A stretch of DNA of 64,000 bases from an uncultured Acidobacteriota bacterium (GTDB lineage Bacteria > Acidobacteriota > UBA6911 > CAINFC01). The stretch spans positions 1 to 64,000 of the forward strand of contig CAINFC010000052.1 of the NCBI GenBank assembly GCA_903847975.1, written 5' to 3'. The notes below the pieces were generated by a model. That model had not been told where the DNA came from. It ran no database searches and was given only the letters and a program-made list of their open reading frames with translations. Positions 39,089 to 48,532 of the stretch are shown here, piece by piece. A program made the translations under genes and the position numbers. The first letter of the stretch is position 1. The number at the start of each line of letters is the position of its first letter.

Positions 39089-39400
39089 CTACCCGAGATC
39101 CTTCAGCCAGACCAGAGTCGCCCCGTAATGACCCAGCTCCGGAGGCGCATCGCGGAAGGCGGATACGATTGACAGGCCGGAAAGCAGGGTACGTACTTGC
39201 GCCCGCTGTACCCCTTTTCCTTTCCCGTGAATCAGCCGGACCCGGCTAAAACCCTTCCGCTGACATTCCTGCAGATACTCCGGAATCAGGTTTTCCAACT
39301 CCCTTGGGGCAAAGGTGTGAAGATCCAGGCAGTCGGAAACCGGTATCACGATGGCATCCTCCGGGAACGTGGAATCGGAAAAAGAAGGAGGAACAGTCAT
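39089..39400 (-). CDS. Smr-domain protein (MutS2 C-terminal type)
   Basis: The 103-residue protein is an Smr domain: LDLHTFAPRELENLIPEYL, followed by the RLIHGKGKGVQR loop and a C-terminal GHYGATLVWL. These domains are nucleases acting on DNA or RNA, and free-standing ones resemble YdaL. I start it at ATG 39400, which overlaps by one base (TGATG) the stop of an 11-codon mini-ORF with a near-perfect ribosome site. The longer frames to 39457 or 39568 are disfavoured, as they cover the mini-ORF and its promoter. Confidence 0.8.
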   Translation of the reverse strand: MTVPPSFSDSTFPEDAIVIPVSDCLDLHTFAPRELENLIPEYLQECQRKGFSRVRLIHGKGKGVQRAQVRTLLSGLSIVSAFRDAPPELGHYGATLVWLKDLG

Positions 39401-39435
39401 CAGGACCGATCCTTTTCTCCGGAGCAGCTCACCAT
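39400..39435 (-). CDS. Eleven-codon leader ORF ahead of the Smr gene
   Basis: On the minus strand an ATG at 39435 follows AGGAGG with eight bases between, an ideal ribosome site. It reads MVSCSGEKDRS and stops at TGA, whose last base is the A of the Smr start (TGATG). The Smr gene itself has only a weak site, so re-initiation after this mini-ORF is plausible. The frame also overlaps a longer in-frame TTG reading of the Smr gene, so the call is tentative. Confidence 0.35.
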   Translation of the reverse strand: MVSCSGEKDRS

Positions 39436-39508
39436 GCAAACAACCTCCTGACGTCATACTATAGCACCCGAAAGAGCCTGACAAGGCCGGTTGGAAAGAA
39501 AAAAACAG

Positions 39509-40804
39509 ATGAGTTCGCTTTTGTGGTTTCTGATTGCCGCCAATACGTTGAACTTCTACGACCGGCAACTGCTGGGAGCGGTTGCTGAACCGCTTCGCAT
39601 CGAGATGGGGTGGAACGATTTTCAGCTTGGCATTTTAAGTACCGCGTTTACTCTTCTTTATGCTCTGGCAAGCCTGCCCATGGGGAGGATCGCCGATCGG
39701 TGCAACCGGCAGTCGGTCCTGGGCATCGGCCTGGCCACCTGGAGCCTGTTCACGGCTTTGTGCGGCTTTGCCTGGAACTTCTCTTCCATGTTGGCCTTTC
39801 GGCTGGGAACAGGCATGGGAGAGGCCACCTGTGCTCCGACGGCAACCGCTCTGGTCGGAGAACAATTTCCTGAAAGCCGCCGTGCCGGGGCCCTCTCTCT
39901 GTTTATGTTGGGATTGCCTTTGGGTTCCGCGCTGAGCTATTCCCTCGGCGGCTGGCTGACGCAGAGCTACGGATGGAGAGTCGCATTTTTCTCGGCGGGT
40001 ATTGCCGGATTGCTTCTGGCTCTGCTGGGGGTGTCCAGGAGCGCGAAGATCGGAAGAAAAAGAAGTGAAACCGGCAGGGAGCCGGCCCAGGACCCGGTAG
40101 TGGTTGCGGTTCGCAAAATGCTCAAACTCCCTGCCTTCGGATGGATGATCGGATCCGGAGCCATCCATAACTTCAACCTTTATGCGATCAGCGCCTTTCT
40201 CCCCGCCTTTTTGATTCGGTACCACCATGTCGATGTAAAAACAGCCGGCCTGATGACCGGCCTGGCTTATGCCGCCCTGGGTGGAACCGGAATCCTGATC
40301 GGCGGGTACGCTTCCGATCGATTCCGTCTTTCCGCTTCCCGCTCCGCATCGCGGCTTTGGGTGGCCTTTGGCGCTTGCCTCTTTTCCATTCCTCCCTTTC
40401 TTCTGGCCTTGTCGTGTGCCCCGGGACAACTTATGCTTTTTGCAGGAAGCATCGCGCCGGCCGCCCTGCTCCTGTATATGTATTATCCTGCGGTTTATGC
40501 CGCCATTCAGGATATCGTTCCCGGCTCCTCCCGAGGCCTCGCTATGGCTGTCTACCTGACCGTCATGTATCTGCTGGGCGGCTCCCTGGGACCCGCTGTG
40601 GTGGGCTGGCTGAGCGATCGCTTTCGGGAGCAGGGAATGCGCGCGCTGCCGCCGGGAGTCTCCCCGGAGTTGCTCTGGGCCGACGGATTGCACCGGGCCA
40701 TGTACCTGATTCCCTTTCTTACCTTGTTTCTTGCTGGAACACTGGCTCTGGCCGCTGCCGCCTCGCGCAAATCCGGAAGGCACGAACCCTCAGAAAAAAG
40801 CTAG
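39509..40804 (+). CDS. Major facilitator superfamily transporter
   Basis: The 431-residue protein has about twelve membrane helices and the MFS loop motif ASLPMGRIADRCNRQ after helix 2. The N-terminal NTLNFYDRQLLGAVAEPLR is typical of the anion:cation/organophosphate and Spinster-like group, which suggests an organic acid or lipid-like substrate; it cannot be fixed from sequence. ATG 39509 is preferred to the TTG at 39491. It precedes rpmH on the same strand after 76 bases. Confidence 0.88.
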   Translation: MSSLLWFLIAANTLNFYDRQLLGAVAEPLRIEMGWNDFQLGILSTAFTLLYALASLPMGRIADRCNRQSVLGIGLATWSLFTALCGFAWNFSSMLAFRLGTGMGEATCAPTATALVGEQFPESRRAGALSLFMLGLPLGSALSYSLGGWLTQSYGWRVAFFSAGIAGLLLALLGVSRSAKIGRKRSETGREPAQDPVVVAVRKMLKLPAFGWMIGSGAIHNFNLYAISAFLPAFLIRYHHVDVKTAGLMTGLAYAALGGTGILIGGYASDRFRLSASRSASRLWVAFGACLFSIPPFLLALSCAPGQLMLFAGSIAPAALLLYMYYPAVYAAIQDIVPGSSRGLAMAVYLTVMYLLGGSLGPAVVGWLSDRFREQGMRALPPGVSPELLWADGLHRAMYLIPFLTLFLAGTLALAAAASRKSGRHEPSEKS

Positions 40805-40807
40805 CCA

Positions 40808-40836
40808 TTGATTTCAGCCTCTGTTTTGAGTAAAAT
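40808..40836 (+). promoter_or_regulatory. rpmH promoter
   Basis: TTGATT at 40808-40813 and TAAAAT at 40831-40836 are 17 bases apart. The leader to rpmH would be about 38 bases and contains the ribosome site TTTGGAG (40863-40869). Confidence 0.6.
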
Positions 40837-40880
40837 AAGCGGTTCCCGAAATTTGTGAAAGATTTGGAGTAATTGAATTT

Positions 40881-41021
40881 ATGAAAAGAACGTTTCAACC
40901 CAACAATCGGCGCCGCCTGAAGACCCATGGTTTCCGCGCCCGTATGAGTACCAAGCAGGGACAAGAAGTGCTGAAAAGGCGCAGAGCAAAGGGCCGGCAT
41001 CGGTTGACGGTGAGTGGATAA
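40881..41021 (+). CDS. rpmH: 50S ribosomal protein L34
   Basis: The 46-residue, strongly basic protein matches L34 from end to end: [19 protein letters not shown] and [19 protein letters not shown]. It is too short for an ordinary open-frame search. It heads the conserved block rpmH, rnpA, yidD, yidC, khpB. The rnpA start lies eight bases before its stop, in another frame. Confidence 0.98.
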   Translation: MKRTFQPNNRRRLKTHGFRARMSTKQGQEVLKRRRAKGRHRLTVSG

Positions 41022-41385
41022 GCTTCAGGAAAGATTTAACAGGGAACAAAGACTTCGCCAATCCAAGCAGTTCGAGCACACCTACAAAAGCGGAGCGAAG
41101 GTACAAAGCCCTCATTTTGTACTTTACGGAACGCTCAATCAAGAAAAGTTTCACCGCCTCGGCATTACGGTATCCCGAAAAATAGGGAAAGCGGTGGTCC
41201 GAAACAAAATCAAACGAAGGATTCGTGAGATTTTCCGAAGGGATCTCGATCCGGCAATGGCGCCGATGGACTTGATTATGAACGTGAAAAAGGCCATCTG
41301 TCTTTGTGCATTTTCTCTCCTGAAAGAAGAGTTTGTGCAAGGTTCCGTTCGCATGAACAGGCTGTTGATGCGAAAAAAAATCTGA
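41014..41385 (+). CDS. rnpA: Ribonuclease P protein component
   Basis: RnpA binds the catalytic RNA of RNase P and helps mature tRNA 5' ends. The 123-residue protein has the RNR motif region [17 protein letters not shown] (about residues 63-79) and the N-terminal [12 protein letters not shown] stretch. The start is GTG 41014, eight bases inside the end of rpmH, the usual gene-order coupling. The RNA subunit gene rnpB is not in the window. Confidence 0.95.
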   Translation: MDKLQERFNREQRLRQSKQFEHTYKSGAKVQSPHFVLYGTLNQEKFHRLGITVSRKIGKAVVRNKIKRRIREIFRRDLDPAMAPMDLIMNVKKAICLCAFSLLKEEFVQGSVRMNRLLMRKKI

Positions 41386-41386
41386 C

Positions 41387-41617
41387 ATGGAAAATGCCCT
41401 TGGACAGGTCGGGCGCCTGGTGATTTTCTTTCTCCAGACCTACAAAAAATGGGTATCCCCCATTTTGCCTCCCGCCTGCCGGTTTTATCCCACCTGCTCC
41501 GAGTACATGATGGAGTCGATGCGTCGATACGGCCTGAGAAGAGGGATTTCCCTGGGATTGCTTCGTCTGCTGCGATGTCATCCCTTTCACCCCGGCGGCT
41601 TTGACCCGGTCCCTTAG
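41387..41617 (+). CDS. yidD: Membrane protein insertion efficiency factor YidD
   Basis: The 76-residue protein has the full YidD pattern: FLQTYKKWVSPILPPACRFY, then PTCSEYMMESMRRYG and a CHPFHPGGFDPVP end. Three conserved Cys are present. YidD assists YidC-dependent insertion of inner membrane proteins. Its ATG follows the rnpA stop by one base, and yidC follows eleven bases after it. Confidence 0.95.
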   Translation: MENALGQVGRLVIFFLQTYKKWVSPILPPACRFYPTCSEYMMESMRRYGLRRGISLGLLRLLRCHPFHPGGFDPVP

Positions 41618-41628
41618 GAAGTTTATCT

Positions 41629-43323
41629 ATGCAGCAAGAACAGAGGCTGATACTGGCACTGGCTTTGTCCATTCTGGTTTTGTTTTTGAGCCGGATGTAC
41701 TTTTCACCGACCCCGGCGACAAAACCTCCCGAAAAGGAAGCCGTCACCAGGGGCATGGCCGCCGAAGGGGTGACGAAAAGCGGCCCGGAGGGCCAGGAGG
41801 AAAAGGGGAAGGTGCCCCTGGTGACAGGGATTCACCAGGCAGGTCAGATGGAATTGCCGGCCACCCAGGTTACTCTTCAGACCGTCACCGTGCAGGATCC
41901 CAGATACAGCGTGCTTCTAACCAATCGAGGCGCGAAGATTACCAGCTGGCTTTATCAGGAAGCTTCGGGAAATACAACCGAGCTGGTTCTGCAGGAAACC
42001 CCGGAAGAGCTGTTCGGCATCACGTCTCTGATCACGGAAGACGAAGCCCTGACGCAGAAGCTGAACCGGGCCCAGTATGAAGTACAGGTCGAGGGAAGCT
42101 CTGGTGATCCAAGCCGCCTAACAACCCCGGCGGTTATCAACTTTCACTATCAGGAAGGGAATCTTACGGTTGACAAGAAAATGAAGTTCAACCCTTCTTC
42201 CTGCCAGGTGGAGGTCGTCGCGGTAGTAAAGCGAAACGGAATACCGGTTTCGCCGGTACGCATGCGAATCGGACCGGCGATGGGTGCCACGGATGCTCTG
42301 CTGGGCACGGAGACCTGGCCCTCACAGGGTGTCGTCCACCTGACCGAAGGGTCCTTCACGAACCTGGCCTACAAGTCGATCGAAGGCAGCCAGACGTTGA
42401 CCGGAAACACACAATGGGCCGGGCTGCAGACTCATTATTTCGCCGTACTGGCGCTGGCCAATGAGGGGAAAACCCTGGAGGGAAGCAAGGTAAACTCCTG
42501 GAAGTACAAGGCAAAGGATGAAAAAAACCAGGAAACCGAAAGGATTGTCGGATGGGTCGATATTCCTATGCCGGCAGGGGATGCCCATCGGGTTTTTCTG
42601 GGGCCGAAAGAGGAATACACATTAAAAAGCGTTCATCCGTTGCTGCCACTGGTGGTCGATTATGGCTGGTTCCGGATGATCGCCGAACCCCTGCTTGCCG
42701 CTCTGCGCTGGGTGCACTCCTGGGTGCCAAACTACGGAATCGCGGTCATACTTTTGACATTTCTGATCACCCTGGCTCTTTTTCCGCTTCGCTACAAGCA
42801 GCTGATCTCGATGAAAAAGATGCAGAAAATCCAACCGCAGATCCGTGCCATTCAGGATCGATATAAAAAAGCGAAAAGCAGCGCGGAAGAGCGGCAAAAA
42901 ATGAACACGGAGATGATGGGGCTTTACAAGCAGCATGGCGTTAATCCGGTTGGGGGGTGCCTCCCGCTTCTGCTGCAGTTCCCTTTCTTTTTCGCTTTCA
43001 ACTCCATGATGAATAACTGCTTCGAATTGCGAGGTGCCCCGTTTGCCTTGTGGATAAAGAACCTGGCCGCCCCGGATCCCTATTACATCACACCGATCGT
43101 CATGGGGTTGACCATGTACCTTTCCATGAAAATCACCACCCCTCCCACCACCGGCGACCCCATGCAGAATAAAATGATGTCCTGGATGATGCCGGGCATG
43201 ATGACCTTCATGTTTCTGGGTTTGTCCGCGGGTCTGAACCTTTACTTCCTATTCAGCAATATCTTCAGTATTGCCATGCAAAAAGCAGCGGAAAAATATA
43301 TTCCCGCCATTCGAAACGCATAG
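41629..43323 (+). CDS. yidC: Membrane protein insertase YidC
   Basis: YidC inserts and folds inner-membrane proteins. The 564-residue protein is the Gram-negative type: an N-terminal membrane anchor (about 8-24), a large periplasmic beta domain (to about 340), and the C-terminal five-helix insertase core with YGIAVILLTFLITLALFPL and NPVGGCLPLLLQFPFFFAF. The Arg of the hydrophilic groove is expected in PLRYKQ. It is followed by khpB after 59 bases. Confidence 0.97.
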   Translation: MQQEQRLILALALSILVLFLSRMYFSPTPATKPPEKEAVTRGMAAEGVTKSGPEGQEEKGKVPLVTGIHQAGQMELPATQVTLQTVTVQDPRYSVLLTNRGAKITSWLYQEASGNTTELVLQETPEELFGITSLITEDEALTQKLNRAQYEVQVEGSSGDPSRLTTPAVINFHYQEGNLTVDKKMKFNPSSCQVEVVAVVKRNGIPVSPVRMRIGPAMGATDALLGTETWPSQGVVHLTEGSFTNLAYKSIEGSQTLTGNTQWAGLQTHYFAVLALANEGKTLEGSKVNSWKYKAKDEKNQETERIVGWVDIPMPAGDAHRVFLGPKEEYTLKSVHPLLPLVVDYGWFRMIAEPLLAALRWVHSWVPNYGIAVILLTFLITLALFPLRYKQLISMKKMQKIQPQIRAIQDRYKKAKSSAEERQKMNTEMMGLYKQHGVNPVGGCLPLLLQFPFFFAFNSMMNNCFELRGAPFALWIKNLAAPDPYYITPIVMGLTMYLSMKITTPPTTGDPMQNKMMSWMMPGMMTFMFLGLSAGLNLYFLFSNIFSIAMQKAAEKYIPAIRNA

Positions 43324-43382
43324 AATTGCCAATAAGGATTCCTTCGTGGAATTTTTACCTCTATATATTCGGGAGATGTAAC

Positions 43383-43838
43383 GTGAACACGGATCTAAGA
43401 GAACAAATTCGGGAAACGGCGGCACAAATCTGTAGTTGCATGAAATTTACCGTGGCGGTAGAGATCGGAGAGGACGAAGAAGGCTTTCTTGTCGTTTTCT
43501 CCGGAAAAGACAGCGAGTTTTTACTCCAGAAAAACGGAGACGTTCTCAATTCGCTGGAATATGTCCTCAACCGGATTTTTTCGGATCGGCTGAAAAAAGA
43601 CCTGAAAATCACTACGGATGCCAACGACTTTCGAAGGATTCGAAGGGAAGAGCTCTGCCTGATTGCTGAGAAAGCCTCAGAAAAGGTGGGCAACTACGGA
43701 ACGACCATTAATCTGCAGGCCATGCCTCCCCACGAGCGGCGCATCATCCACATGGCCCTGAAGGATAATCCCAAGGTCAAAACGGTCAGCGAAGGGATGG
43801 GAGAAGACCGAAAAGTAATTATCATGCCCTCGCGATAA
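43383..43838 (+). CDS. khpB: KhpB/Jag RNA-binding protein (KH and R3H domains)
   Basis: From GTG 43383 (GGGAG seven bases before) the product is 151 residues. It has a KH domain with GKDSEFLLQKNGDVLNSLEYVLN and a C-terminal R3H domain with MPPHERRIIHMALKDNPKV. The N-terminal Jag domain of the longer Firmicutes proteins is absent. The protein binds small RNA and mRNA with KhpA in other bacteria. It is placed directly after yidC, as is usual. Confidence 0.9.
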   Translation: MNTDLREQIRETAAQICSCMKFTVAVEIGEDEEGFLVVFSGKDSEFLLQKNGDVLNSLEYVLNRIFSDRLKKDLKITTDANDFRRIRREELCLIAEKASEKVGNYGTTINLQAMPPHERRIIHMALKDNPKVKTVSEGMGEDRKVIIMPSR

Positions 43839-43873
43839 GCCGAAGGGGACCGTGCGCGGTGCGAAGAAAGGGG

Positions 43874-44293
43874 TTAAGAACGGATTTTCCCGGAAAACAG
43901 GAGGGACAAAAAGGCGATATCCGCCTCCGGAAAAACAAGATCGGCAAAGTCCGGCTGTCGGACCCAGCGGAATTCGCTGCATTCCAGGGCCTGAGGCTCT
44001 CCGCGGAGGCGTGAGGCCTGGAAAAAATGAAGGATCACCATACGATCCGGGTAGCGATGGGATAAAGTAGTTATAAGCTCTCCCACGACTATTTCGATAC
44101 CCAGCTCTTCGCGAAGTTCCCGAACCAGGCAATCCTCCAGGCGCTCTCCCGCCTTCCTCTTCCCTCCGGGAAACTCCCAAAGCAGACCGCAATGACTTTC
44201 CGCCAGCCGGCGGGTCAGGAGATAGCGGTCATCTTCGACGATTACCGCCGCACAAACTTCTATGGCCGTGTCTGCCGCTTTTTCTTGTCGCAT
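43874..44293 (-). CDS. Nudix hydrolase (MutT-like)
   Basis: The 139-residue protein carries a complete Nudix box GX5EX7REUXEEXGU at residues 44-66 (G44, E50, R58-E59, E62-E63, G65). The N-terminal AAVIVEDDRYLLTRR and the HCGLLWEFPGGK context fit 8-oxo-dGTP diphosphatases of the MutT group. The exact nucleotide substrate is not shown. It is the only minus-strand gene in the rpmH-parB block and faces khpB, with 35 bases between their ends. Confidence 0.92.
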   Translation of the reverse strand: MRQEKAADTAIEVCAAVIVEDDRYLLTRRLAESHCGLLWEFPGGKRKAGERLEDCLVRELREELGIEIVVGELITTLSHRYPDRMVILHFFQASRLRGEPQALECSEFRWVRQPDFADLVFPEADIAFLSLLFSGKIRS

Positions 44294-44383
44294 GATATCG
44301 TGCTCTGCCGGGAATAGAATGTTGACATATAATCAGGTAAGCGAAAAGACGAAATGACCATCTTTCCATCAAAAAGGAGAAGA

Positions 44384-45247
44384 ATGCATACGGACAAAGA
44401 AAAGATCAGGATTCAGATCGCACACAGCCCCGATTCGGATGACGCTTTCATGTTTTATGCGCTGGCCAAGGAAAAGCTGACCGACCCGGGCATGGAATTT
44501 CACCACATCCTCAGCGATATCGAAACCCTGAACCGCAAGGCGCTGGAGGGGCAATACGAGGTTAGCGCCGTGTCCTTTCATGCGTACGCCTACCTCGCCG
44601 AGCGGTATGTCCTATTGCCCTGCGGGGCCAGCGTGGGAAACGGGTACGGCCCCATTGTGGTAGGACCGAAAGAGTCGCAGGCCAGGCCGCTGGCCGGCCG
44701 GAGGATTGCCATTCCCGGAGAATGGACCACGGCCCATCTGGCCTTGCGACTTTATGAACCACGGTTTCAGGCCGTGGTGGTTCCTTTTGACCGGATTCTG
44801 GACGAAGTTGCCGCCGGTTCCGTAGATGCCGGTTTGATCATCCACGAGGGACAGCTCACTTTCCGCAGTTGGGGGGTGGAGAAAATTGCCGATCTGGGAG
44901 AATGGTGGATGGAGAAAACCGGCCTGCCGCTGCCCCTGGGAGGAAATGTCATCCGTCGGGATCTGGGGATCGACATCATGAAAAAGGTCGGCTACTGGAT
45001 CCGACAGAGTATCGCCTATGGCTTGAGCCACAGGGAAGAAGCCCTGGCCTACGCCGCAGGTTTTGCCCGCGGACTGACCGCCGAACAGATCGACCGATTT
45101 GTGCAAATGTATGTCAATGAATTTACCCTGGAATACAGCCCGGAAGCCAAAAGGGCCGTAGCGCGGCTGCTGGAGGACGGCTATCGGGCAGGAGTCGTGC
45201 CCCGGATGGTGGCTCCGGAATTTCTGGAAATTCCCGACGCCATATAG
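44384..45247 (+). CDS. mqnD: 1,4-dihydroxy-6-naphthoate synthase
   Basis: MqnD converts cyclic de-hypoxanthine futalosine to 1,4-dihydroxy-6-naphthoate in the futalosine route to menaquinone. The 287-residue protein starts with QIAHSPDSDDAFMFYAL, a typical MqnD opening, and has the periplasmic-binding-protein-like fold with GNGYGPIVVG and RIAIPGEWTTAHLALRL. ATG 44384 with AAGGAG four bases upstream is preferred to ATG 44354. The other mqn genes are not in the window; a UbiA-family gene at 33.8 kb could be the prenyl step. The gene is followed by mnmE after 12 bases. Confidence 0.9.
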   Translation: MHTDKEKIRIQIAHSPDSDDAFMFYALAKEKLTDPGMEFHHILSDIETLNRKALEGQYEVSAVSFHAYAYLAERYVLLPCGASVGNGYGPIVVGPKESQARPLAGRRIAIPGEWTTAHLALRLYEPRFQAVVVPFDRILDEVAAGSVDAGLIIHEGQLTFRSWGVEKIADLGEWWMEKTGLPLPLGGNVIRRDLGIDIMKKVGYWIRQSIAYGLSHREEALAYAAGFARGLTAEQIDRFVQMYVNEFTLEYSPEAKRAVARLLEDGYRAGVVPRMVAPEFLEIPDAI

Positions 45248-45259
45248 GCGGCATGGAAG

Positions 45260-46633
45260 ATGCGCTTTTCCATACAGGATACCATTGCGGCCATGGCGAC
45301 GCCGCAAGGCAAGGGGGCCATCAGCCTTATCCGGGTGAGCGGGGAAGGTGCCATGGCAATCGCCCGGAGGTTTTTCCAGACCCGAAGCAAAAAGGAAATA
45401 CGGGCCCACCGTGCGCAGGTGGGAGAATTCTTTTCCAGCCGGAAACAATTCATCGACCAGGTCGTGCTGGTTTCTTACCCGAAACCGAAATCCTATACGG
45501 GCGAAGACATGCTGGAAATTTCCTGTCATGGAAGCCCGGTGGTTGCCGCAGAGATTCTGGAAACCTTGATTTCCGGCGGGGCCAGGCTGGCCGAGCCAGG
45601 AGAGTTTACCTTTCGGGCGTTCCTTCACGGGAAAATGGACCTGGTTCAGGCAGAGGCCATCGAGCAGCTGATCGCCGCCCAAACCAGGAGACAGGTGCAA
45701 CTGGCGGCAGGCCAGCTTCGCGGTCGGGTATCGGGCTGTTTGAAAGAAATAAAAGAGCGGCTGATACAGATTCTTATCGAGCTGGAAACGGCAGTTGAGT
45801 TTGTGGAGGATCAGCTGGAGAAGGAACCTTTCGAAAAGCGCCTGTGCCTGCTGAATGATGTTTGCCGCGGCCTGGAACGCCTGTCGCGCTCTTACGGCAC
45901 CGGAAGTACCGTCTGCCAGGGAAGAAAAGTTGCGGTTATGGGACGATCCAATGTTGGAAAGTCAAGTCTATTCAATAGTTTACTAAACGACGAGCGCGCC
46001 ATCGTCTGCGATCTGGCCGGAACCACGCGGGATACCCTGCACAGCACTATGGAACTGGAGGGTGTGCCGGTGCAGATCATCGATACGGCCGGGTGGAGAA
46101 AAACAAAGAGTCGAATCGAGCAGGAGGGCCTTCGGCGCAGCGGGTTGGCCATGGAGAGCGCAGACCTGGTCCTTCTGGTTCTCGACGCCCAAAAAGGTTG
46201 GACCCAGGGCGACCGGACCATCCTGAACAGAACGGAAGGAAAAAAAGTACTCCTGGTCTGGAATAAAATGGACCTGGTTGAGTCGGAAACCATGCCGGAC
46301 TGTCCTGCGACAAGGGACATGCCGGTCTGCCATGTTTCGGCTCTTACCGGCATGGGCATAGAAGAGTGCAGAAAAGAGATCGGACGGCTGTTGCTACCGG
46401 ATCCGGTGGCAGAAGAGGAGCCGATGATCAGCAATCTGAGGCACAAGCAGAAAATGGACGCATCCCTGCAATACATGGTACAGGCCAGGGAGGCAATGCG
46501 CAGCGGTTTCTCGGAGGAATATGTTCTGGCGGATATGAAAAAAGCGCTGGAATGCCTGGATGAAATTACCGGGGAGACCACAAGCGAAGAGCTTTTGGGA
46601 AAAATATTTTCCCGTTTTTGCATCGGAAAATAG
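45260..46633 (+). CDS. mnmE: tRNA modification GTPase MnmE
   Basis: MnmE with MnmG modifies wobble U34 of tRNAs. The 457-residue protein has an N-terminal tetrahydrofolate-binding domain (DTIAAMATPQGKGAISLIR), a helical domain split by a G domain with G1 GRSNVGKSS (228-236), G3 DTAG and G4 NKMD, and the C-terminal CIGK with the family's conserved Cys. All functional sites are present. It is followed by mnmG at nine bases. Confidence 0.97.
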   Translation: MRFSIQDTIAAMATPQGKGAISLIRVSGEGAMAIARRFFQTRSKKEIRAHRAQVGEFFSSRKQFIDQVVLVSYPKPKSYTGEDMLEISCHGSPVVAAEILETLISGGARLAEPGEFTFRAFLHGKMDLVQAEAIEQLIAAQTRRQVQLAAGQLRGRVSGCLKEIKERLIQILIELETAVEFVEDQLEKEPFEKRLCLLNDVCRGLERLSRSYGTGSTVCQGRKVAVMGRSNVGKSSLFNSLLNDERAIVCDLAGTTRDTLHSTMELEGVPVQIIDTAGWRKTKSRIEQEGLRRSGLAMESADLVLLVLDAQKGWTQGDRTILNRTEGKKVLLVWNKMDLVESETMPDCPATRDMPVCHVSALTGMGIEECRKEIGRLLLPDPVAEEEPMISNLRHKQKMDASLQYMVQAREAMRSGFSEEYVLADMKKALECLDEITGETTSEELLGKIFSRFCIGK

Positions 46634-46642
46634 AGGCGGGAA

Positions 46643-48532
46643 GTGAACGGCAGGGAAGATGATTTTGATGTAGCGGTCATTGGAGCCGGGCATGCCGGGT
46701 GCGAAGCCGCTGTGGCCTCATCCCGAATCGGATGCCGGACCGCTCTCATCACCATGAACATCGACCTGGTGGCTCAAATGTCCTGCAACCCTTCCATTGG
46801 CGGAATTGGAAAGGGCCATCTGGTTTGCGAAATCGATGCTCTCGGTGGTGTCATGGGAATGATCGCCGACAGGGCTGCCATTCAATACCGTCTCTTGAAC
46901 CAGAGCCGGGGGCCTGCCGTACAGGCTACCAGGATCCAGGCGGATAAGGCCGAATACCGAAGAGAGATGAAAAATCTGCTGGAAAAAGAAAAGAACCTGC
47001 ATTTTATACAGGGAGAAGCGGTCCGTTTCGACATCCAGGATGGAAAAATTGACGGCATTTTTCTTCACGACACCCGAAAAATTCGCGTAAAAGCGGTTGT
47101 CCTGACCGCCGGAACCTTTCTGAACGGCCTGGTACACATCGGGGACTGTCAGTTTCATGCCGGAAGAGCGGGAGAACCGGCTGCCCGGGAGCTGGCCGAG
47201 CACCTTAAAACGATAGGCTTTGCCGTTGGACGATTGAAGACGGGAACCCCGGCCCGGTTGGACCGGGAATCGCTCGACTATTCCAGGATGGAAGCCCAGG
47301 AGGGCGACGCAAGACCCGTTTTCTTTTCCTCGCAAACGGGAAAGTGCCTTCTTCCGCAGCTACCCTGTCACGTGACCTATACAAACCAGGAAGTGCATCA
47401 GGTCATACGGAACAACCTGAACAGATCCCCGCTGTACGGTGGTCGGATTGTGGGGATCGGTCCCAGATACTGCCCTTCCATAGAAGACAAAGTCGTCAAA
47501 TTTCCCGAAAGAAACCGCCACCAGCTTTTTATTGAGCCGGAGGGGATTGAAAACAGAGAAGTGTATGTCAACGGATTATCCACCAGCCTTCCGGTGGACG
47601 TTCAGCGGGCCATGCTGGAAAAAATTCCTGGCCTGGAAAATGCCCGGATGATTCGACCTGGATACGCCATCGAATATGATTTTGTGCAGCCCACCGAATT
47701 GAAAAGAAACCTGGAAACCAAACGGATTGCCGGCCTGTTTCATGCCGGGCAGATCAATGGAACGACCGGATATGAAGAGGCTGCCGCTCAGGGAATGGTT
47801 GCCGGTATTAATGCCGCCATGTATGCTACGGGGAGGAAAGCGGTCCTTTTCGAACGGGACCAGAGCTATATCGGCATCCTTATCGATGATTTGACAGGCA
47901 AGGGGGTGGATGAGCCCTACAGGATGTTTACTTCAAGATCGGAGTACCGACTTCTGCTCCGCTGCGACAATGCCGACTCGCGGTTGCGGCAGATCGGAAT
48001 GGAAGCCGGCCTGGTATCTTCCCTGGAATTCCAAAAAACGAAGGAAAAATATCGCCGAATGGAGAAAGGAATCCACCTCCTTCGGGTCACACGGGCCAAA
48101 GAACTTCTGGCCTTTCCAACCGTGGGGGAAAAAAAGAGGTGGCCGGACGGAATTAAAAACCTCAGCCTTGCTGAGTTGCTCCGGAGGCCGGAGATCACCA
48201 TCGGCGATCTGATGCCTCTGCTGGAAACAAGAATGGAAGGCGAAACACTGGAAGCAGAGCAGTTGAAGATCCTGGAAAATGAAATCAAATACGAGGGATA
48301 TATCGTCCGGCAGAAACAGGATGTTGAAAAGAATAGAAAAAGAGAAGACATGGCGCTTCCCGGTGATATGGAATATGAAAAAATAGACGGAATATCAAGA
48401 GAAATTAGAAAAAAACTGGGAGAACGAAAGCCGGCCACACTGGAAGAGGCAGCAAGAATGCCGGGAATTACCCCCGCTGCCATCATGATTTTAAGGATTC
48501 ACTTGGAAATGATCAGGAAGAAAAAGATATGA
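46643..48532 (+). CDS. mnmG: tRNA uridine 5-carboxymethylaminomethyl modification enzyme MnmG
   Basis: MnmG is the FAD- and NADH-dependent partner of MnmE. The 629-residue protein has the FAD-binding [19 protein letters not shown] at about residue 13, the [21 protein letters not shown] stretch near 52, and the [18 protein letters not shown] segment near 433 in the C-terminal half. The start is GTG 46643, preceded by GAGGCGGG. Its TGA overlaps the ATG of rsmG by four bases (ATGA). Confidence 0.97.
   Translation: MNGREDDFDVAVIGAGHAGCEAAVASSRIGCRTALITMNIDLVAQMSCNPSIGGIGKGHLVCEIDALGGVMGMIADRAAIQYRLLNQSRGPAVQATRIQADKAEYRREMKNLLEKEKNLHFIQGEAVRFDIQDGKIDGIFLHDTRKIRVKAVVLTAGTFLNGLVHIGDCQFHAGRAGEPAARELAEHLKTIGFAVGRLKTGTPARLDRESLDYSRMEAQEGDARPVFFSSQTGKCLLPQLPCHVTYTNQEVHQVIRNNLNRSPLYGGRIVGIGPRYCPSIEDKVVKFPERNRHQLFIEPEGIENREVYVNGLSTSLPVDVQRAMLEKIPGLENARMIRPGYAIEYDFVQPTELKRNLETKRIAGLFHAGQINGTTGYEEAAAQGMVAGINAAMYATGRKAVLFERDQSYIGILIDDLTGKGVDEPYRMFTSRSEYRLLLRCDNADSRLRQIGMEAGLVSSLEFQKTKEKYRRMEKGIHLLRVTRAKELLAFPTVGEKKRWPDGIKNLSLAELLRRPEITIGDLMPLLETRMEGETLEAEQLKILENEIKYEGYIVRQKQDVEKNRKREDMALPGDMEYEKIDGISREIRKKLGERKPATLEEAARMPGITPAAIMILRIHLEMIRKKKI

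Noticed and set aside
44323-44333. TTGACA followed directly by TATAAT before mqnD
   Set aside because: The two elements overlap by one base, so they cannot serve as -35 and -10 of one promoter. No partner at proper spacing was found.
44612-45700. 362-codon open frame on the minus strand
   Set aside because: It crosses two certain plus-strand genes (mqnD and mnmE).
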